From Cephalotrichum gorgonifer (Eukaryota > Ascomycota > Sordariomycetes > Microascales > Microascaceae), in assembly GCA_900312665.1 (NCBI GenBank), contig ONZQ02000003.1:1468986-1532985 (forward strand): a DNA stretch of 64,000 bases. Direction: 5' to 3'. A model generated the notes under the pieces. The model saw only the letters and a list, made by a program, of their open reading frames with translations, was not told the DNA's origin and did not search any database. Shown piece by piece: positions 1 through 11,329 of this stretch. The first letter of the stretch is position 1. Each line of letters opens with the position of its first letter. A program made the translations under genes and the position numbers.

Positions 1-1277
1 CCTCACTGCCTCGACTCGCCCTTTTGTGATGGATGGATATATATGAGTGCGCCAAGCGCCAAAACGGTCGGCACAGAATGAACGAACTGGCAAAGGATCC
101 ATTTAATCTGGAAAGACAACGTTGAGCATGTTCCTCGAGCCGAATGTTCTAACGTCCCGCTTCCCCCTCTTTTGCTCTTCCGCGCGGGCGCGGCCCATGC
201 CAGGTCGGCATCGATCGGCCGGCCAGTCGGTCGGTAAGTCAGATCAGTCCCTTTGCGATCGGAGCCGGGGCTCAAGGAGCCAACACGCATAACCCGTCCT
301 ACATATCCTACCGTAATAATCCAGGTGGGAGGCAAGTATTACCGGCCTTCCTGTGCTCCAGTCAACCAACCAACCCTGAAAATAGGCGAGGAATCCTATC
401 CCATTTCCGTTGGGCGGGACGTCCAAGGCAAACGCAATAAAAGAAAAAAAAATTACAAAAATCTAATATATATATATATAATATATATATAATATGAACG
501 GGGCGTGAATTTTCCGCCCTGTCCCCTTCTCTCCCTTCTACCATTCTTCCATTTTGCCCCCTTTCCCCTTTCGGCCTCCCACCTTGCCGGCTGTATATGT
601 ATATATCAACCCTCGAGTTGAACCGTGGTCCGGCGCCTATGCCAGCGTCCCAATATTGGGAGAGGCTACTCTACCGTAGGCTATTTATATCCATCGGAAT
701 TAAAACGCTGGTATTGTCTCCTGTGGGAACCGCCATACCGTCGTCGCTGAGTTTCCTGCAGCTTTTAATAAGGCCCGTCCACTATGCACTTCCTGTGGGC
801 CCTGCGTCCGCTCTTCGCGATTGCTACGCTGCGCTGGACCTTAAAGCACTTTACCTCATGTCATTAATCCGGAAGCATCGAGCGTGACACTAGTGTCAAG
901 GAATAAGGGGTAGAATGGGCGAGGAACAACGTGTCTAGAGGCGGCTCGGGAAGGCATCCGAACAGTGGGTGGGTGGATGTCAACTTACACCGGGATTTCG
1001 AAGCTCTCTCTATACTTCCACCACATGGGAAAGCAATAGAAACACGATCAACTGGACTGCATAGAACTAGGACCAGGAAAAAAAACTCGGGACCGGTCGA
1101 CGGAACCAGGATCAGTCTGTAAAGGAAGCCAAGGAAGGAAATATATATCGTGAGATTTCTCGTTCCAATTCGCTCTCTATGCAATTAATATACACGCACC
1201 ATACTTTGTACACATTCGTCGCCACTCCCGGTTCGGGGGGGTACTGCCTTCCCCCGGTTCCGGGCCTACTACCCTCG
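1..1277. other. Intergenic, no gene recognised
   Basis: All open frames here are short and none resembles a known protein. The only notable structure is an AT dinucleotide tract near 466-495. The 3' part is probably the downstream region of the SHE9 gene on the minus strand. Confidence 0.6.
460..496. repeat. AT microsatellite
   Basis: A run of alternating T and A, broken twice by an extra A, spans about 30 bases. It is a simple sequence repeat in an intergenic stretch. Confidence 0.8.
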
Positions 1278-2633
1278 CTAGGCCGTCCTCAAGAGGATAA
1301 GGAGCGATATGCCAAGCCCTAGGTAGTCCTTCAACCGTAGCTCCGCCCTCAGCGTGTCGAACGCACCCGTCAGGACGCCCCAGAGCAGCCGGGGATCCCA
1401 GAAGAGCTCCTCCCAGGTCCTCGCGGGCGGCGGGGCGACCGCCGAGTCGGCGACCGCCACCTCCGCGGATACCTCCCCGCTGCCCTCGCCGGCCCCGGTA
1501 ACGGCGTCCTTCATCTCGGTCCTCATACGGCCGAGCCCCTCCTCGAGCCTCCCCTCTATCCTGTCGAACAGCTTCTCCTCCCTCTCCTCCATGCTGTTCA
1601 GCAGCCTCCCCCTCTTCCACGGCTCGGCGACGAACTGCAGGGTCAGGAACAGCAGCACGTTGACGCCCATGAGGCCCCAGGTGCCCCAGGTGCTCGCCCT
1701 CCGTATGCGGTCGCTGTATACCTGGTGCTCGTAGTACTGCTTCGACATGCCGGCGACCCACTCGGACAGCAGGCTCTGCTCACTCGCCTCGGCCGCCTCG
1801 ACGGCCTTGCTCGCCTCGCCAACCTCCCTCTCGAGGCGGTAGTCGTCCTCGATCAGCTCGGCGAAGCGGTTCTTGTCCGACTGCACCCACGACGCCTTGC
1901 GCGCCAGCAGCGTCGCCATGTCGCGCTGCGTGGCCACCTGCGCCGCCACCGTGTCCTGGTACGACTGCCGCGCCGTGCGCATGTCGGCGCGCGCCGAGGC
2001 CAGGGACCGCTCGAGCCGCGAGTTGTTGGCCGTTATGGCCTCGATGGACGAGTAGCCCGTGAGCGAGTTGAAGGCGTCGATGCCCGAGACGTAGCGGTCC
2101 TGGAGGTTGTCCATGAAGTTGGAGAAGCGGGCCATCAGGTGGGCGCGCCGGCTGTCGGCGGAGGAGGGGAGGTCGGGGTCCTGGCCGGGTGTGGCCTCGG
2201 GGTTCGGGGCCTGCGGCGAATCGGGGCCTGATTGTGAGGATGGATCCGTAACAGGTGACGTAGGATCGGACGGGGAGTGAGACGACGTGGGGCTAGTGGT
2301 AGGTTCGGAGGAAGAGTCGGACGACGCTGGGTCAGAGGTAGTAGGTTCGGACGATGCGGGCGAGGACGTGGGCTCGGAAGTAGGAGAGGAGGCAGGATCC
2401 CCTGGCGAGGTCCCCGATGGCTTCCGGTCAGAGGGGGAGGAAGAATACGGCCTCGACACGAACGAGGACCGGGGCCACGGAGCCGTCGGGCCCCAGAGAG
2501 ACACCAGGCGTGGGCTCTCCCTTGACACGCCCAGTTGAGACCTCGGCAGGATTTTCCCGGTGAGTCGCACGGCCCCTCCGGTGGTCCATAGCGGGCGGAA
2601 GATGGAGGAAGCCATTCTCGGATGGGGGGGCAC
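1278..2633 (-). CDS. SHE9: SHE9/MDM33 family mitochondrial inner membrane protein
   Basis: A single uninterrupted frame of 451 aa. Family members sit in the mitochondrial inner membrane and affect inner-membrane fission and mitochondrial shape. The N-terminus is rich in Arg and Ser with few acidic residues, fitting a targeting leader. Residues about 65-155 are a low-complexity Ser/Pro/Thr stretch. From about 165 to 310 the sequence is a long coiled coil, including a stretch of SLASARADMRTARQSY type. One hydrophobic segment (about 318-336, GLMGVNVLLFLTLQF) is followed by a second coiled coil, and a final hydrophobic run lies at the C-terminus (LGLGISLLILL). The architecture matches SHE9/MDM33. 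A second Met at codon 7 (2615) is an equally good start. The repetitive Ser/Thr/Pro linker is longer than in yeast, which is common in filamentous fungi. Confidence 0.85.
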   Translation of the reverse strand: MPPHPRMASSIFRPLWTTGGAVRLTGKILPRSQLGVSRESPRLVSLWGPTAPWPRSSFVSRPYSSSPSDRKPSGTSPGDPASSPTSEPTSSPASSEPTTSDPASSDSSSEPTTSPTSSHSPSDPTSPVTDPSSQSGPDSPQAPNPEATPGQDPDLPSSADSRRAHLMARFSNFMDNLQDRYVSGIDAFNSLTGYSSIEAITANNSRLERSLASARADMRTARQSYQDTVAAQVATQRDMATLLARKASWVQSDKNRFAELIEDDYRLEREVGEASKAVEAAEASEQSLLSEWVAGMSKQYYEHQVYSDRIRRASTWGTWGLMGVNVLLFLTLQFVAEPWKRGRLLNSMEEREEKLFDRIEGRLEEGLGRMRTEMKDAVTGAGEGSGEVSAEVAVADSAVAPPPARTWEELFWDPRLLWGVLTGAFDTLRAELRLKDYLGLGISLLILLRTA

Positions 2634-3420
2634 AAGGGTGTGCAGCTCCAGTACCGACGTCTGGCGAGGTGGTGGTGTGGGTGGGAGAGCTTGGAAGAGG
2701 TCCTCGAAGTGAACTCCGCTCCGAGTATGAGTACACTACAATTTCGCCCGGAATCTGCCGGATTTTACGTGGGTATGTGGGTAGGTAGAATGTACCGAGC
2801 CTCACCGCCTTGTGGATGCTACTTGCCAAACTAAACGGGGAAGGGCCCACCGCTACCCTACGCAGTGCTCGCCCGCAGTGTTAGCGGAGCGGTCAGCCCG
2901 TGGGTGAGCGAGTGGGTGGCGGCCGCTGCAGTTGCTTACCTCATCGGCCCGTCCCCTTGTCCCTTGTCCCCTGTAAAAGTTTGCACGGCCGATGTCGCCT
3001 GTTATCAAGACCCCTGAAGTGGCGTCAGACTTGGGCTGGGAATTGTCCAATGGGACCGTGCTCTGATGTCCGCCATCCAGCGCAAGACACGCCGAGTCTC
3101 CGAGGTGCTGGGTCTTGGAGGACCCCACCAAGCAAGGCAATAATACGGAGACGGTCTATTCCTAAACCAAAAACCTGCCCGAGTTGCCCCTCCCCCTCCC
3201 CCCCCTTCTCCCCCCTCCCCGCCAGATCTGTTGGCGCCTGAACATTCTTGTGCAAGTAGGTAGTAGTGCCGAGAGTTGGGATTTCTCTTCTTCTGTAATC
3301 GGCTAGTGTCAGAGAACGTAGTAGTAGTCTACCTAACTCTCTTACCAGTAGCTCGCCCCTTAAAACGCCTGGTATCTTTATCTTTATATATCTAGTAGAC
3401 TCACAGCTTATATCGTAACG
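2634..3420. other. Intergenic region between divergent genes
   Basis: No coding signal recognised. It lies between the start of SHE9 (minus) and the leader of the PYP1-like gene (plus), so it should hold both promoters. A C-rich run lies near 3187-3225. Confidence 0.5.
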
Positions 3421-3610
3421 CCTCCGCCACTCTCACTTACAACTCGCATTCGTCCCTCGTCTCCCCTCTCTCAGTCTCTCTTATTACCTCGCCCCTCTCG
3501 CCCGCTTTCCCTCGTCTCCTCTCTCACTCTCTGCTATCCCGCCCTCTCACCCACTCACTCACTTGCTCACTCCCCCACTCACCCCCTCAACACCACCCAA
3601 CCCTCTCACA
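3421..3610 (+). promoter_or_regulatory. Pyrimidine-rich 5' leader of the PYP1-like gene
   Basis: About 190 bases immediately upstream of the ATG are almost entirely C and T on the plus strand, made of ctctc, cactcac and cccctc blocks. CT-rich tracts just before the start codon are typical of filamentous fungal promoters and 5' UTRs. An in-frame ATG at 3563 would read through part of this tract and add 16 low-complexity residues, so 3611 is preferred. Confidence 0.5.
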
Positions 3611-4546
3611 ATGACGACCAACGGCACATCCCACGCGAAGTTCATCTTCTTCACCGACTTCGACGGCACCATAACCGTGGAAGACAGCAATGACCACCTG
3701 ACCGAGTCCCTCGGCATGGGCCACGAGCGGCGCATGGCCCTCAACAAGGACATCCTCAGCGGCGCCCGCACCTTCCGCTCCGCCTTCGCCGAGATGCTCG
3801 ACTCCGTGAAGCTGCCCTTCGATGCCTGCGTCGAGAACCTGCTGAAGCACGTGCGCCTGCACCCGGGCTTCGTCGAGTTCTTCACCTGGTGCCGGCAGGA
3901 GGGCGTGCCTGTCGTCATCCTGAGCGGCGGCATGAGGCCCATCATCGAGGGCCTGCTGAGGAAGTTCCTGAGCGAGGAGGAGATGAAGGGCCTGAGGATC
4001 GTCAGTAACGACGTCGCGCCCAAGGAGGGGAAGAGCATCAACGACGAGGACGGGTGGAAGATCGAGTATCACGACGACAGGTGAGTATTTTTAGAATAGA
4101 GATATCTACCAGAGAGGGGTGGTGGGCCGTTTGCTAACTAGGTTTCTTAGCGACTTTGGTCACGATAAGTCCATCGAGATCCGAAAGTACTCGTCTCTCC
4201 CCGCGGACCAGCGCCCCACCATGTTCTACGCCGGCGACGGCGTGTCCGACCTCTCCGCCGCAAAGGAGACGGACCTGCTCTTCGCCAAGTCAGGCAAGGG
4301 TGAGTTTTTATTTTATTTTTATTTTTCTTTTCTTTTTACCTTTTTTTTTCAGATACTGGTTCCTGCCTATCGCCACACGTGGAGAAAAAAAAAACTAACC
4401 ATTCTTCTCTAGACCTCGTCTCTTACTGCGAGAGGGAGAAGGTTCCGTTCGTCACCTTTAATGACTTCCACAGCATCCACGAGACGGTGAAGGCCATTGT
4501 CGAGGGCAGGACCACGACTCAGGCCGAGGCCAAGGGGCGGCTATGA
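3611..4546 (+). CDS. PYP1: PYP1-like HAD-family phosphatase
   Basis: Three exons (3611-4080, 4151-4299, 4413-4546) encode 250 aa. HAD motif I is the FTDFDGT near the N-terminus (nucleophile Asp first), motif II is the VVILSGGM segment, and motif IV is GDGVSDLSAAKE with acidic Mg2+ ligands. The downstream SGKDLVSYC part is also typical. Its closest known relative is yeast YNL010W (Pyp1), a small phosphatase acting on polyol phosphates; bacterial MtnX-like and phosphoserine phosphatases are more distant. Intron 1 (4081-4150) has gtgagt, gctaac and ttag signals; intron 2 (4300-4412) starts gtgagt and ends ctctag. Both junctions restore the family sequence. The exact substrate in this fungus is not shown. 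It is convergent with the D-amino-acid oxidase gene, with about 230 bases between stops. Confidence 0.9.
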
Positions 4547-4780
4547 GGCTAAGACCTGCCGATATGGGAGGTCGATGGGGGAAGATTCAATGAGGGAAGG
4601 GCGTTTCGGGGGTCATGAAGCTTGGATAGAGCGAGTCGACATGATAGAGTTATAGATAGATAGACCTGCGTATACTCCAATCTAGAGGTATATATAGACG
4701 GAACTTAGATCCCTATCCAAAGCTGCGCACAAGATCCTAAAGCCTCCCGTCACACACTCCCTGCAACCGCAACACAGCTT

Positions 4781-6287
4781 TTATAGCTTCGCCCGCGGCG
4801 GCCCGGCCTTGATCTCATTCACCAGCTCCACCACCCTCTCCGCGCACCCGAAACTCCCCTGGTACCCCCAGCCCGCGTGCCCGTAGTTATGCACGACCTC
4901 GACAGAGCCCCTCCCGTCCCTGCCCCTCACCGCCTCCCTCTCGATCCTCACGCCGCCCTCCCTGTACGGCCTCAGCCCGACGCCGTGCCTGATGACGTCC
5001 AGCCCCTCGACCCCCTTCCCGTCCGTGAGCTCCGGGTGGATGTCCACCGCCCTCTTCATGATCCTCGTCGCGATGTTCGGGTCCGGGTTCGCGTTCCAGT
5101 TCCCCTTGTCGTACGTCCCGCCCAGGATCGTGCCCCCGCCCGCCGCCCGCCCCATGATGTACGTCATCTCCTTCTCGCCGTCGTCCGAGCCCGAGGTGGC
5201 GACCATGTACGGCGCCACGTTCCTCACGACGACGACCTGGCCCCGCGCGGGCTTCACCGCCGCGTCCTCCACCCCGCCCAGCTTCAGCGAGCCCAGCCCC
5301 GTGGCGTTGATGACGATAGGTGCGCCGCCCCCGGCCTTGGCGTGGCTGAAGGCCGCCGCGTCAGCGACGTGCTCGACCACCCCGCGCTTGAAGACCACGC
5401 CGTTGCGGAGGCACTCGCCGACGAGGTAGGGGAGGAAGATGGCCGTGTTCATGCACAGCGACGTGAACTCGCACCCGGAGTCGTGGCCCGCGGGGACCTC
5501 GGAGGCGGCGAGCTCGCGGTAGTTGTCGAACATGTTCTTGAACCAGGGGTCGCGCGCGAAGAGGGCGTCGTAGAAGTTGCTCCCGGGCGTGGTGGGCTGG
5601 TCCTTGTCGCGGCGGTAGACGCGAGTTTCTATTGGGGGGAATGTTAGGTGTATGTCGACACTTACCATAAGGGGGGGTGCTAATGAACAAGGCCAGAGAG
5701 GAATGGAGGAATTAGTAACAGATAAGAACGGGAGACGCACTCTGGAAATGGATGCCCGCGTTGGGGACCTCCTCCGTCAACCTCTTCAGCTCCAGCCAAG
5801 TCCTCCTCTCCCACTGGTTATTGGGCTCCAGAGACATACTTTCACCACCACCCCGATGTCAGTCAGCATTTTAGAGCTCCATTCTCGGCTTTCGGCTTTT
5901 CGGGGCACCCAGGGGTCATGAGGACCGATGGCGGGGGTAAAAAAAGGTAAAAAAAGGGGCAGTTCCGGACTAGGGGAGGAGAAGAATAAAACTCACGGAA
6001 GGACGTTCGCGCCGGCCCATGGAGACGTGTACTCGATGTCATAGTCTCCGGGCATGTGCTTCGCAAGAACAGTGACGACATTCTCTGGGTCTCTCGAGAG
6101 TAGGAGGGCGCTCGTGAGCCCGATCACACCCGCACTGCGCACCCGTCAGAATCTTGCCCCAATTCCCTCTCATCTGTCTCATTCGGACTCGGGAGAAGTC
6201 AGGGCTGGGGTTGGGTTGGGTCGGGTCGGTATTGTCTTGGAGGGGTGAAGGCCGAACTAACCCGAGTACCACAATGGCTTGCGGCAT
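4781..6287 (-). CDS. DAO1: D-amino-acid oxidase, peroxisomal
   Basis: Four exons on the minus strand (6262-6287, 5997-6134, 5741-5838, 4781-5628) encode 369 aa. The enzyme is an FAD-dependent oxidase that converts D-amino acids to keto acids, ammonia and hydrogen peroxide. The N-terminus reads MPQAIVVLG then AGVIGLT across intron 1, which is the dinucleotide-binding GxGxxG fold. Later motifs are the RRTW segment, the INATGLGS segment, and the active-site Arg region HGVGLRPYREGG, followed by HNYGHAGWGYQGSFG near the C-terminus, all characteristic of the DAAO family. The last three residues are AKL, a PTS1 peroxisomal import signal. D-aspartate oxidase is a close alternative; the substrate cannot be decided by eye. 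The intron between exons 3 and 4 uses a gtgcgt donor. Confidence 0.9.
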
Positions 6288-7184
6288 CTTATTATATTAG
6301 TTATGATGTCACTCAAGGTGAGATATGCCAACTTGCAGAGATGTATCGAGTCAAGGAGTACGAGCAAGTAACCAAGAAGAGAAAGCCTATCGTGCGATGT
6401 GACGAGGGGCACAACTTATATATTCATCGGAGACCCGTCAAGTGAGTAAGTGCATGTAGTATAGTCAAGTCCCTCCACTCCTCCGACGAACGGCGCTTAA
6501 CGCCCCACGCGGCTAACCTCGGGGGGAAACGAGAGCGATAACAGCCAAAAGACATGTAGATATCGTTAAGAAAAATCGACAACGCCCACTCGCTTATCTA
6601 TTGGCCGACACCCATTGTCGTATGGCGTATATAGTCATCGTCGTATGCGTATGTATCTTCAGGGTCCCGAGATCGTGTTAATATCTTGGGGAACGAATTG
6701 GGAAGGAGGGCGGGGTAGTTAGGACACGGCGGGCGAATCTGGATCCGGTCGGAGCCGAACACCCTTCACCAGTTCCACGATATTACTCGCTGCTCGAAGC
6801 TAATTAGTCCAAGCTGTAAAGTCCAGTAACTTGGCTTGCATTCGGCCGTTTCAGCGCCCACATGTGTCACATGCGTTCGGATGCACGATACATGTATGAT
6901 GATATGCCCTGTGATTTTTTTCTCCTTTCTCGTCATGAATTTTTATACCCGAGAAAAAATCAAGGTTTCCTCCAGCCCCCCATTCCAGCCCCATGGATCA
7001 TCAGCTCAATGTAGCATCCGGAGAGAGAAAAAGGAACAAAAAAAAGTGCCGTGGGGTCTCGATAGAGAGCCCCGCCCAAACCCGAAAGGAAAACCAAAAC
7101 AAAAAAACAGGAGGAGAGGGAAACCCCCTTCTCAACCAAAGCTATTCCTGTCTATGCACTTCTATTATCTGCCTGTCTCGGTCC
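6288..7184. other. Intergenic, no gene recognised
   Basis: About 900 bases between the start of the D-amino-acid oxidase gene and the stop of the thioredoxin gene. Short frames here have no recognisable family features. Confidence 0.6.
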
Positions 7185-8070
7185 TTAGGTAGACTTCTCG
7201 ACAAGGGTCTTGAGGCCGTTGGGGTTGGCACCGAGGAGCTCGTCGACCTTGGCGCCGTCCTTGAACAGGACAAAGGTCGGCATGGCGCGGATGCCGTTCT
7301 CGGCCGCGACGTCGGGAAGGGCGTCGACGTCAACCTTGACGAAGGTCACACCCTCAAAGGCCGTGTTCTCGGAGTGTCTGCACAGAAGGACGCGCGTTAG
7401 AGATGTATCTAGGGACCAGGGGTACTACCGTCGGGGAAAGGAGTGGAGTGGTCGGGCAGGAGGGTGGTTGGGGACCACCGTGAAGTGTTCCATACAACGG
7501 GCAAGTATGTGAAAAGGGAAGGGGAAGACGAAGAGAGGAGAAGCAGGTACTTACTGCTGGAACATGGGCGAGATGGCCTTGCAGGGTCCGCACCACGTCG
7601 CATAGAAATCGACGAGGACGGGCTTGCCCTCGGCGATGAGGCTGTCCCACTCGGACTTGCTAAAAGGCCATTGTCAGCTACTGTCTAAAACAAAGCACAC
7701 TTCGTGGACAATGTCCGTAGCTTCCACCAGACCCCGCCATAGGTGCGAGATCGTGGATGGAGAGTACCCCGTCAACTAGGGTCGTCGGGGGTGGGTGATG
7801 GCCGGTGCCTGAATCCGTCGATGCGGAGCACCAGCATAATGACCTCATAGCCCGGAAGAAAGGCTCGGCTGTGCGGGGATGGGGCGGCGGGCAGGGGGGA
7901 TGGGGGGCAGAGGAGGGGTTCAACACTTACGAGTTAATGGACTTGACAACCATTCTGGGCAGAGTTGTGTGAAAAGGTCTAGTGGTAGGTCGGGCGGGCG
8001 TTCTGAGGGACGAGGTGATGAAGTTGGAATTCGCTACGCGTCTTGCTGATCGGAAGAATTGCTGTGACAT
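7185..8070 (-). CDS. TRX: Thioredoxin with mitochondrial leader
   Basis: Three exons (7931-8070, 7555-7659, 7185-7377) encode 145 aa from the ATG at 8070. The core is a single thioredoxin domain with the WCGPC active site in VDFYATWCGPCK and the cis-proline in RAMPTFVLFKDG. It reduces protein disulfides using thioredoxin reductase. The first 39 residues are rich in Arg, Ser and Thr, lack acidic residues and end FHTTLPR just before a second in-frame Met (7953). That second start would give a typical cytosolic thioredoxin of 106 aa. The longer form looks like a mitochondrial precursor. Both introns have gtaagt donors. Which start is used, or whether both are, cannot be told from sequence alone. 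Confidence 0.9.
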
Positions 8071-9270
8071 GTTGAGGGAAGGAAGGGGGAGAAGCTAGTA
8101 GCGCGGGCAAGCGAAGAAGGGACGGCCGTCTTATGTACTGTACATGGGAGGGCGCGGGATGCCTGTACTGGGTGTGGGTGGTGGGAGTGTCTGGAACTGG
8201 ACTGGACGGGGCCGCTTGTGTGCGATGGGACGTGGGACGCAGAAAGCGGGTTTGTAAGATCAAACTAACGAGGCGCTGCTGGCAGCGGGCGAATGAGTTC
8301 GGTGTTTACTAATTCGCTCTGAGGCCCGCCCCATGCATGCCGCGGCCACCCCTCTCCCTTCCAATAAGGATATTGTTTAGTCAGTTCAGGGTGGGACAAA
8401 TCCAGAGCGGGGTACACACTCATGGGCAGATCTTGGCGGGGTCCCCCCGTAACGAGTAGGTACATGTACCTCGGCACTAGAGGCCGCCCTCGAAGTGGCC
8501 AGTGAGCAGGAAAAAGCTCCAGAGTAGAGCTAACAAGAAAGAACATGACGTCCGGATGAAACAGAAGTACCGGCCGCCCACGCCGATGATGGCGCAATTT
8601 TCCTTTTCATGGACAAAAGTGTCACAATATGGGCAGCCGAACAACGGGAACCTTCGCACGGCATCCACGAGCTTCAGCTGCTAGTGGAAAAAGTGAGCTG
8701 ATGGAACAGTGACAAATGACAAATACCAGTCAAGCGCCCTACAAGGTGTTATACTCAGACCTCATACCGGCCCAGCCACCTAAGAGCCCCGAGGAGGAAT
8801 CTTTGATTCCAAAACGTTCGCTTCGGCGCCACCATCTGACTTTACCCCCAGACCGACGAATCGGCCACGAGTACCTATGGACAGGCCGCGACTTCTAATA
8901 CCTTCTCGCCGCCAAGTGTAGTCGGCCGAACCAGGGGTGGACAGGCTTGGCGTGCAGGACCCGTTGTACCGATACCTCGGAGAGGAAGTGCCTGACGTAA
9001 CCGACAGGGACCCCTCAACTTGGGACATTCACCCCGCTCCCCTCAAGGAGCCACAATAGAGAGCAAAAATTCACTGCCCCTCCATCGAAGCTCCAGAAAA
9101 CTTCCCGCCGTGACAAAAATATCCGCACAGCCTGAACCCTGCTTTTTCACCGTACCTGTTCTGTACTCGTACGTACCGCTACCCGCGAACCCCTGACCCT
9201 GGATATCCCGCATTATCAACCAAAACCACCTCGGCCGAACAAAACGACGGAGAGAAAAACAGGTCAGACA
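8071..9270. other. Intergenic, shared divergent promoter region
   Basis: About 1.2 kb between the thioredoxin start (minus) and the eIF1A-like start (plus). I see no recognisable coding region; frames of about 60-110 codons look random. Confidence 0.6.
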
Positions 9271-9760
9271 ATGCCTCCCCGATCAAAGGCCCAGATCTCC
9301 AAGGCCCACGAGGCCCTGGAGCCCCCGGCCACCCTCCTCCCTGGCCAGATAATCGCCCGCATCGAGAAGGCCCTCGGTCACGCCCGGTACGCCTGCCTGC
9401 TCCCAAACAAGACCACCGTGATCGCCGACCTCGACGAGCGCTTCCGCCAGGCCGTCTGGGTCGAGCGCGGGAACTACGTCCTCCTGGAGCGGTATGACCC
9501 TAAGGAGGTCGAGGACGACGCCGTTGCCAAGATAATAAACATTGCAAAGGATGAGAAGCGGTGGAGGAAGATGTCGTACTGGTGCGTTTCTTTCTGTTCC
9601 GTGTGTGAAATTTAGGCTAGACGTAGACGGCCACTGACGTATGAACTTTGCTCGTATATTTAGGCCGGTCGAGTTCCCCAAGTTCCAAGACCCCGGATCG
9701 GACGACGAGGACTCGAGGGTTGGCATGATGCCACCTAGCGACTCCGAAGATGACGAGTAA
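9271..9760 (+). CDS. EIF1AD: eIF1A-like domain protein (EIF1AD homologue)
   Basis: Two exons (9271-9581, 9664-9760) encode 135 aa. Residues about 25-90 form an eIF1A-type OB fold, with the ALPNKTT-like strand (CLLPNKTTVIADL), the RFRQAVWVERG segment and the YVLLERYD strand. The pattern matches the EIF1AD family rather than true eIF1A, which has a different N-terminus and a longer C-terminal extension. The tail is acidic and Ser-rich (SDDEDS, DSEDDE), as is usual in this family. EIF1AD proteins are nuclear in animals and linked to late 40S maturation; the role in fungi is less known. The intron joins TG and G to make Trp in the sequence SYWPVEFPKF. The gene is convergent with ALG3, with only about 90 bases between stops. 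Confidence 0.88.
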
Positions 9761-9850
9761 CCCTCCCCCGAAACGTCCTGATACCAAAACCTACCCATCC
9801 CTCCCCTAAAAAATGAACAAGAAGAAAAAGAGAGAAAAAAAAAGAAGAAA

Positions 9851-11329
9851 CTATTCCTCCTTCGTAGCCGCCGCGGCATCGTCGGGCTTGGGCTGAACGT
9901 AAAGATCCTGCCTCCACATCCACGTAACCCGGTCCGTGAACGCCAGGGCCAGCACCACGACGATCGAGCTCGCGGGCGTGCTGGGGAACACGTTCCAGCC
10001 CCACTCCTGCGCCGCCCACACCAGATACACCACCACGGGGTGGAGCCCCGCGTTCCAGAGGAGGAAGGGCGTCGACCACGCCAGGTAGGCGTAGAACTGG
10101 TAGTGCAGCGACCTTGCGAAGAGGAGGCCCGTGTTGTTGGCCGTCAGTATGGTGGCGAGGACGAACCGCGCGTTTACCCTGCGCGATATGACCGCCTCCT
10201 CCCTCTCAGTGAAGGGCGACCTGCCTCGGATGAAGGACGGGACCATGGCCATCAGGGACTTCTCCCCCGGGATGAGCCACTGGCGGTTTATGTACCCGAA
10301 CAGCGCTGCCGCGTGGGTGACGAGGAGGCACACGGCCAGGTCCTTGCTCAGGAATATACTCTCGGGCACCATCCGCATGTTCACCGTCCACTCGTACTTG
10401 AACGCCCTCGTCAGCTCGAACGCCCGCGAGAGGTACCCGCGCGGGTTGGCCATGAGGAAGGGGACGGCCATGGCGATCTGCATCTCGAGCATGAGCATCG
10501 CTAGGCGCAGGCTCCCGAGGAACCCGCGGCCCAGGAAGAGCACGACGGCGACGGCCGGGAGGTCGAGGAGGAGCGTCATCTTGGTGCCGAGGCCGAGGCA
10601 GTAGGCGAGGCTGCCGAGTGTCCAGGACCGGCGCTGGAGCAAGTAGATGGAGAGCCAGAGGAAGAAGGTTGCGACGCCGTCGTTGAAGCAGCGGAGGACG
10701 AAGACGCTGTGGAGGCGTTTGGAGAGGACGAGGAGGGGGAATATGTATAGAGGCACCTAGATTCAAATATTGGGTCAGTTCCCCGGCGATTCCGCCTTAT
10801 CCATTGTCTCGCGCAAGACCCGCTCCCTGCACGGGAGAAAGGGCGAGGGGGGGCGTACGTTTGCCTTCCTATAGCACGCCATTACAAGCGCCAATGTGCC
10901 CATGTAAATGCCCGCGAACATCCACTGCGCGGCGAGGATGTTCTTCCCCTGGTCGGTCAGGTAGTAGAGTGCTGTGTAAACGTAGACGTGCGCCGCGGGG
11001 TACACGAGTGGGCCCGTGCCGCCCTCGATGCGCGTGTAATCCCTCTCCCCGCCGAGGAAGAGCTCGACCTGCTCCATGTAGGCCACCCAGTCGATCTCGG
11101 TGTCTATAACAAAAACCCATCTCCAGTCAGCTCGGCTTCCACAGAACGGAGAAAAGAAGGCGGGGGGGGGGATCGTACAGGGGACCCTCCAGATGATGAG
11201 CGCGCACAGCACGGCGTCGAAGGCCAGTAGGAGGAACGGCACGAATCTGGAGAGCGCGTGCCGGCCATTGGCGATGTCTAGGCCGAGGCGGATGGCCCGC
11301 GTGTGGAGGGGAGCCTGGGACCGATCCAT
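9851..11329 (-). CDS. ALG3: ALG3 alpha-1,3-mannosyltransferase
   Basis: Three exons (11179-11329, 10859-11103, 9851-10756) encode 433 aa. ALG3 adds the first lumenal mannose, converting Man5GlcNAc2-PP-dolichol to Man6, using dolichol-phosphate mannose in the ER. The junction of exons 1 and 2 restores VPYTEIDWVAYMEQVE, the family signature with the catalytic acidic residues. The next part reads YTRIEGGTGPLVYPA. Further motifs are LLVLSKRLHSVFVLRCFND and LGLGTKMTLLLDLP, and many hydrophobic helices span the rest, fitting a polytopic GT58 enzyme. The C-terminal tail is short and hydrophilic and ends TKEE. The length agrees with fungal ALG3. Intron 1 is C-rich on the minus strand after a weak gtacga donor, but the restored motif supports it strongly. 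Confidence 0.93.

Noticed and set aside
1725..2231. Open frame of 168 codons on the plus strand, Arg- and Val-rich
   Set aside because: It is fully antisense to SHE9 and reflects the GC-rich codon use of that gene, with no family feature.
5628..5700. A possible 14-base exon inside the third DAAO intron (gtaagt near 5666)
   Set aside because: Including it shifts the frame and breaks the join between HFQ and TRVYRR.
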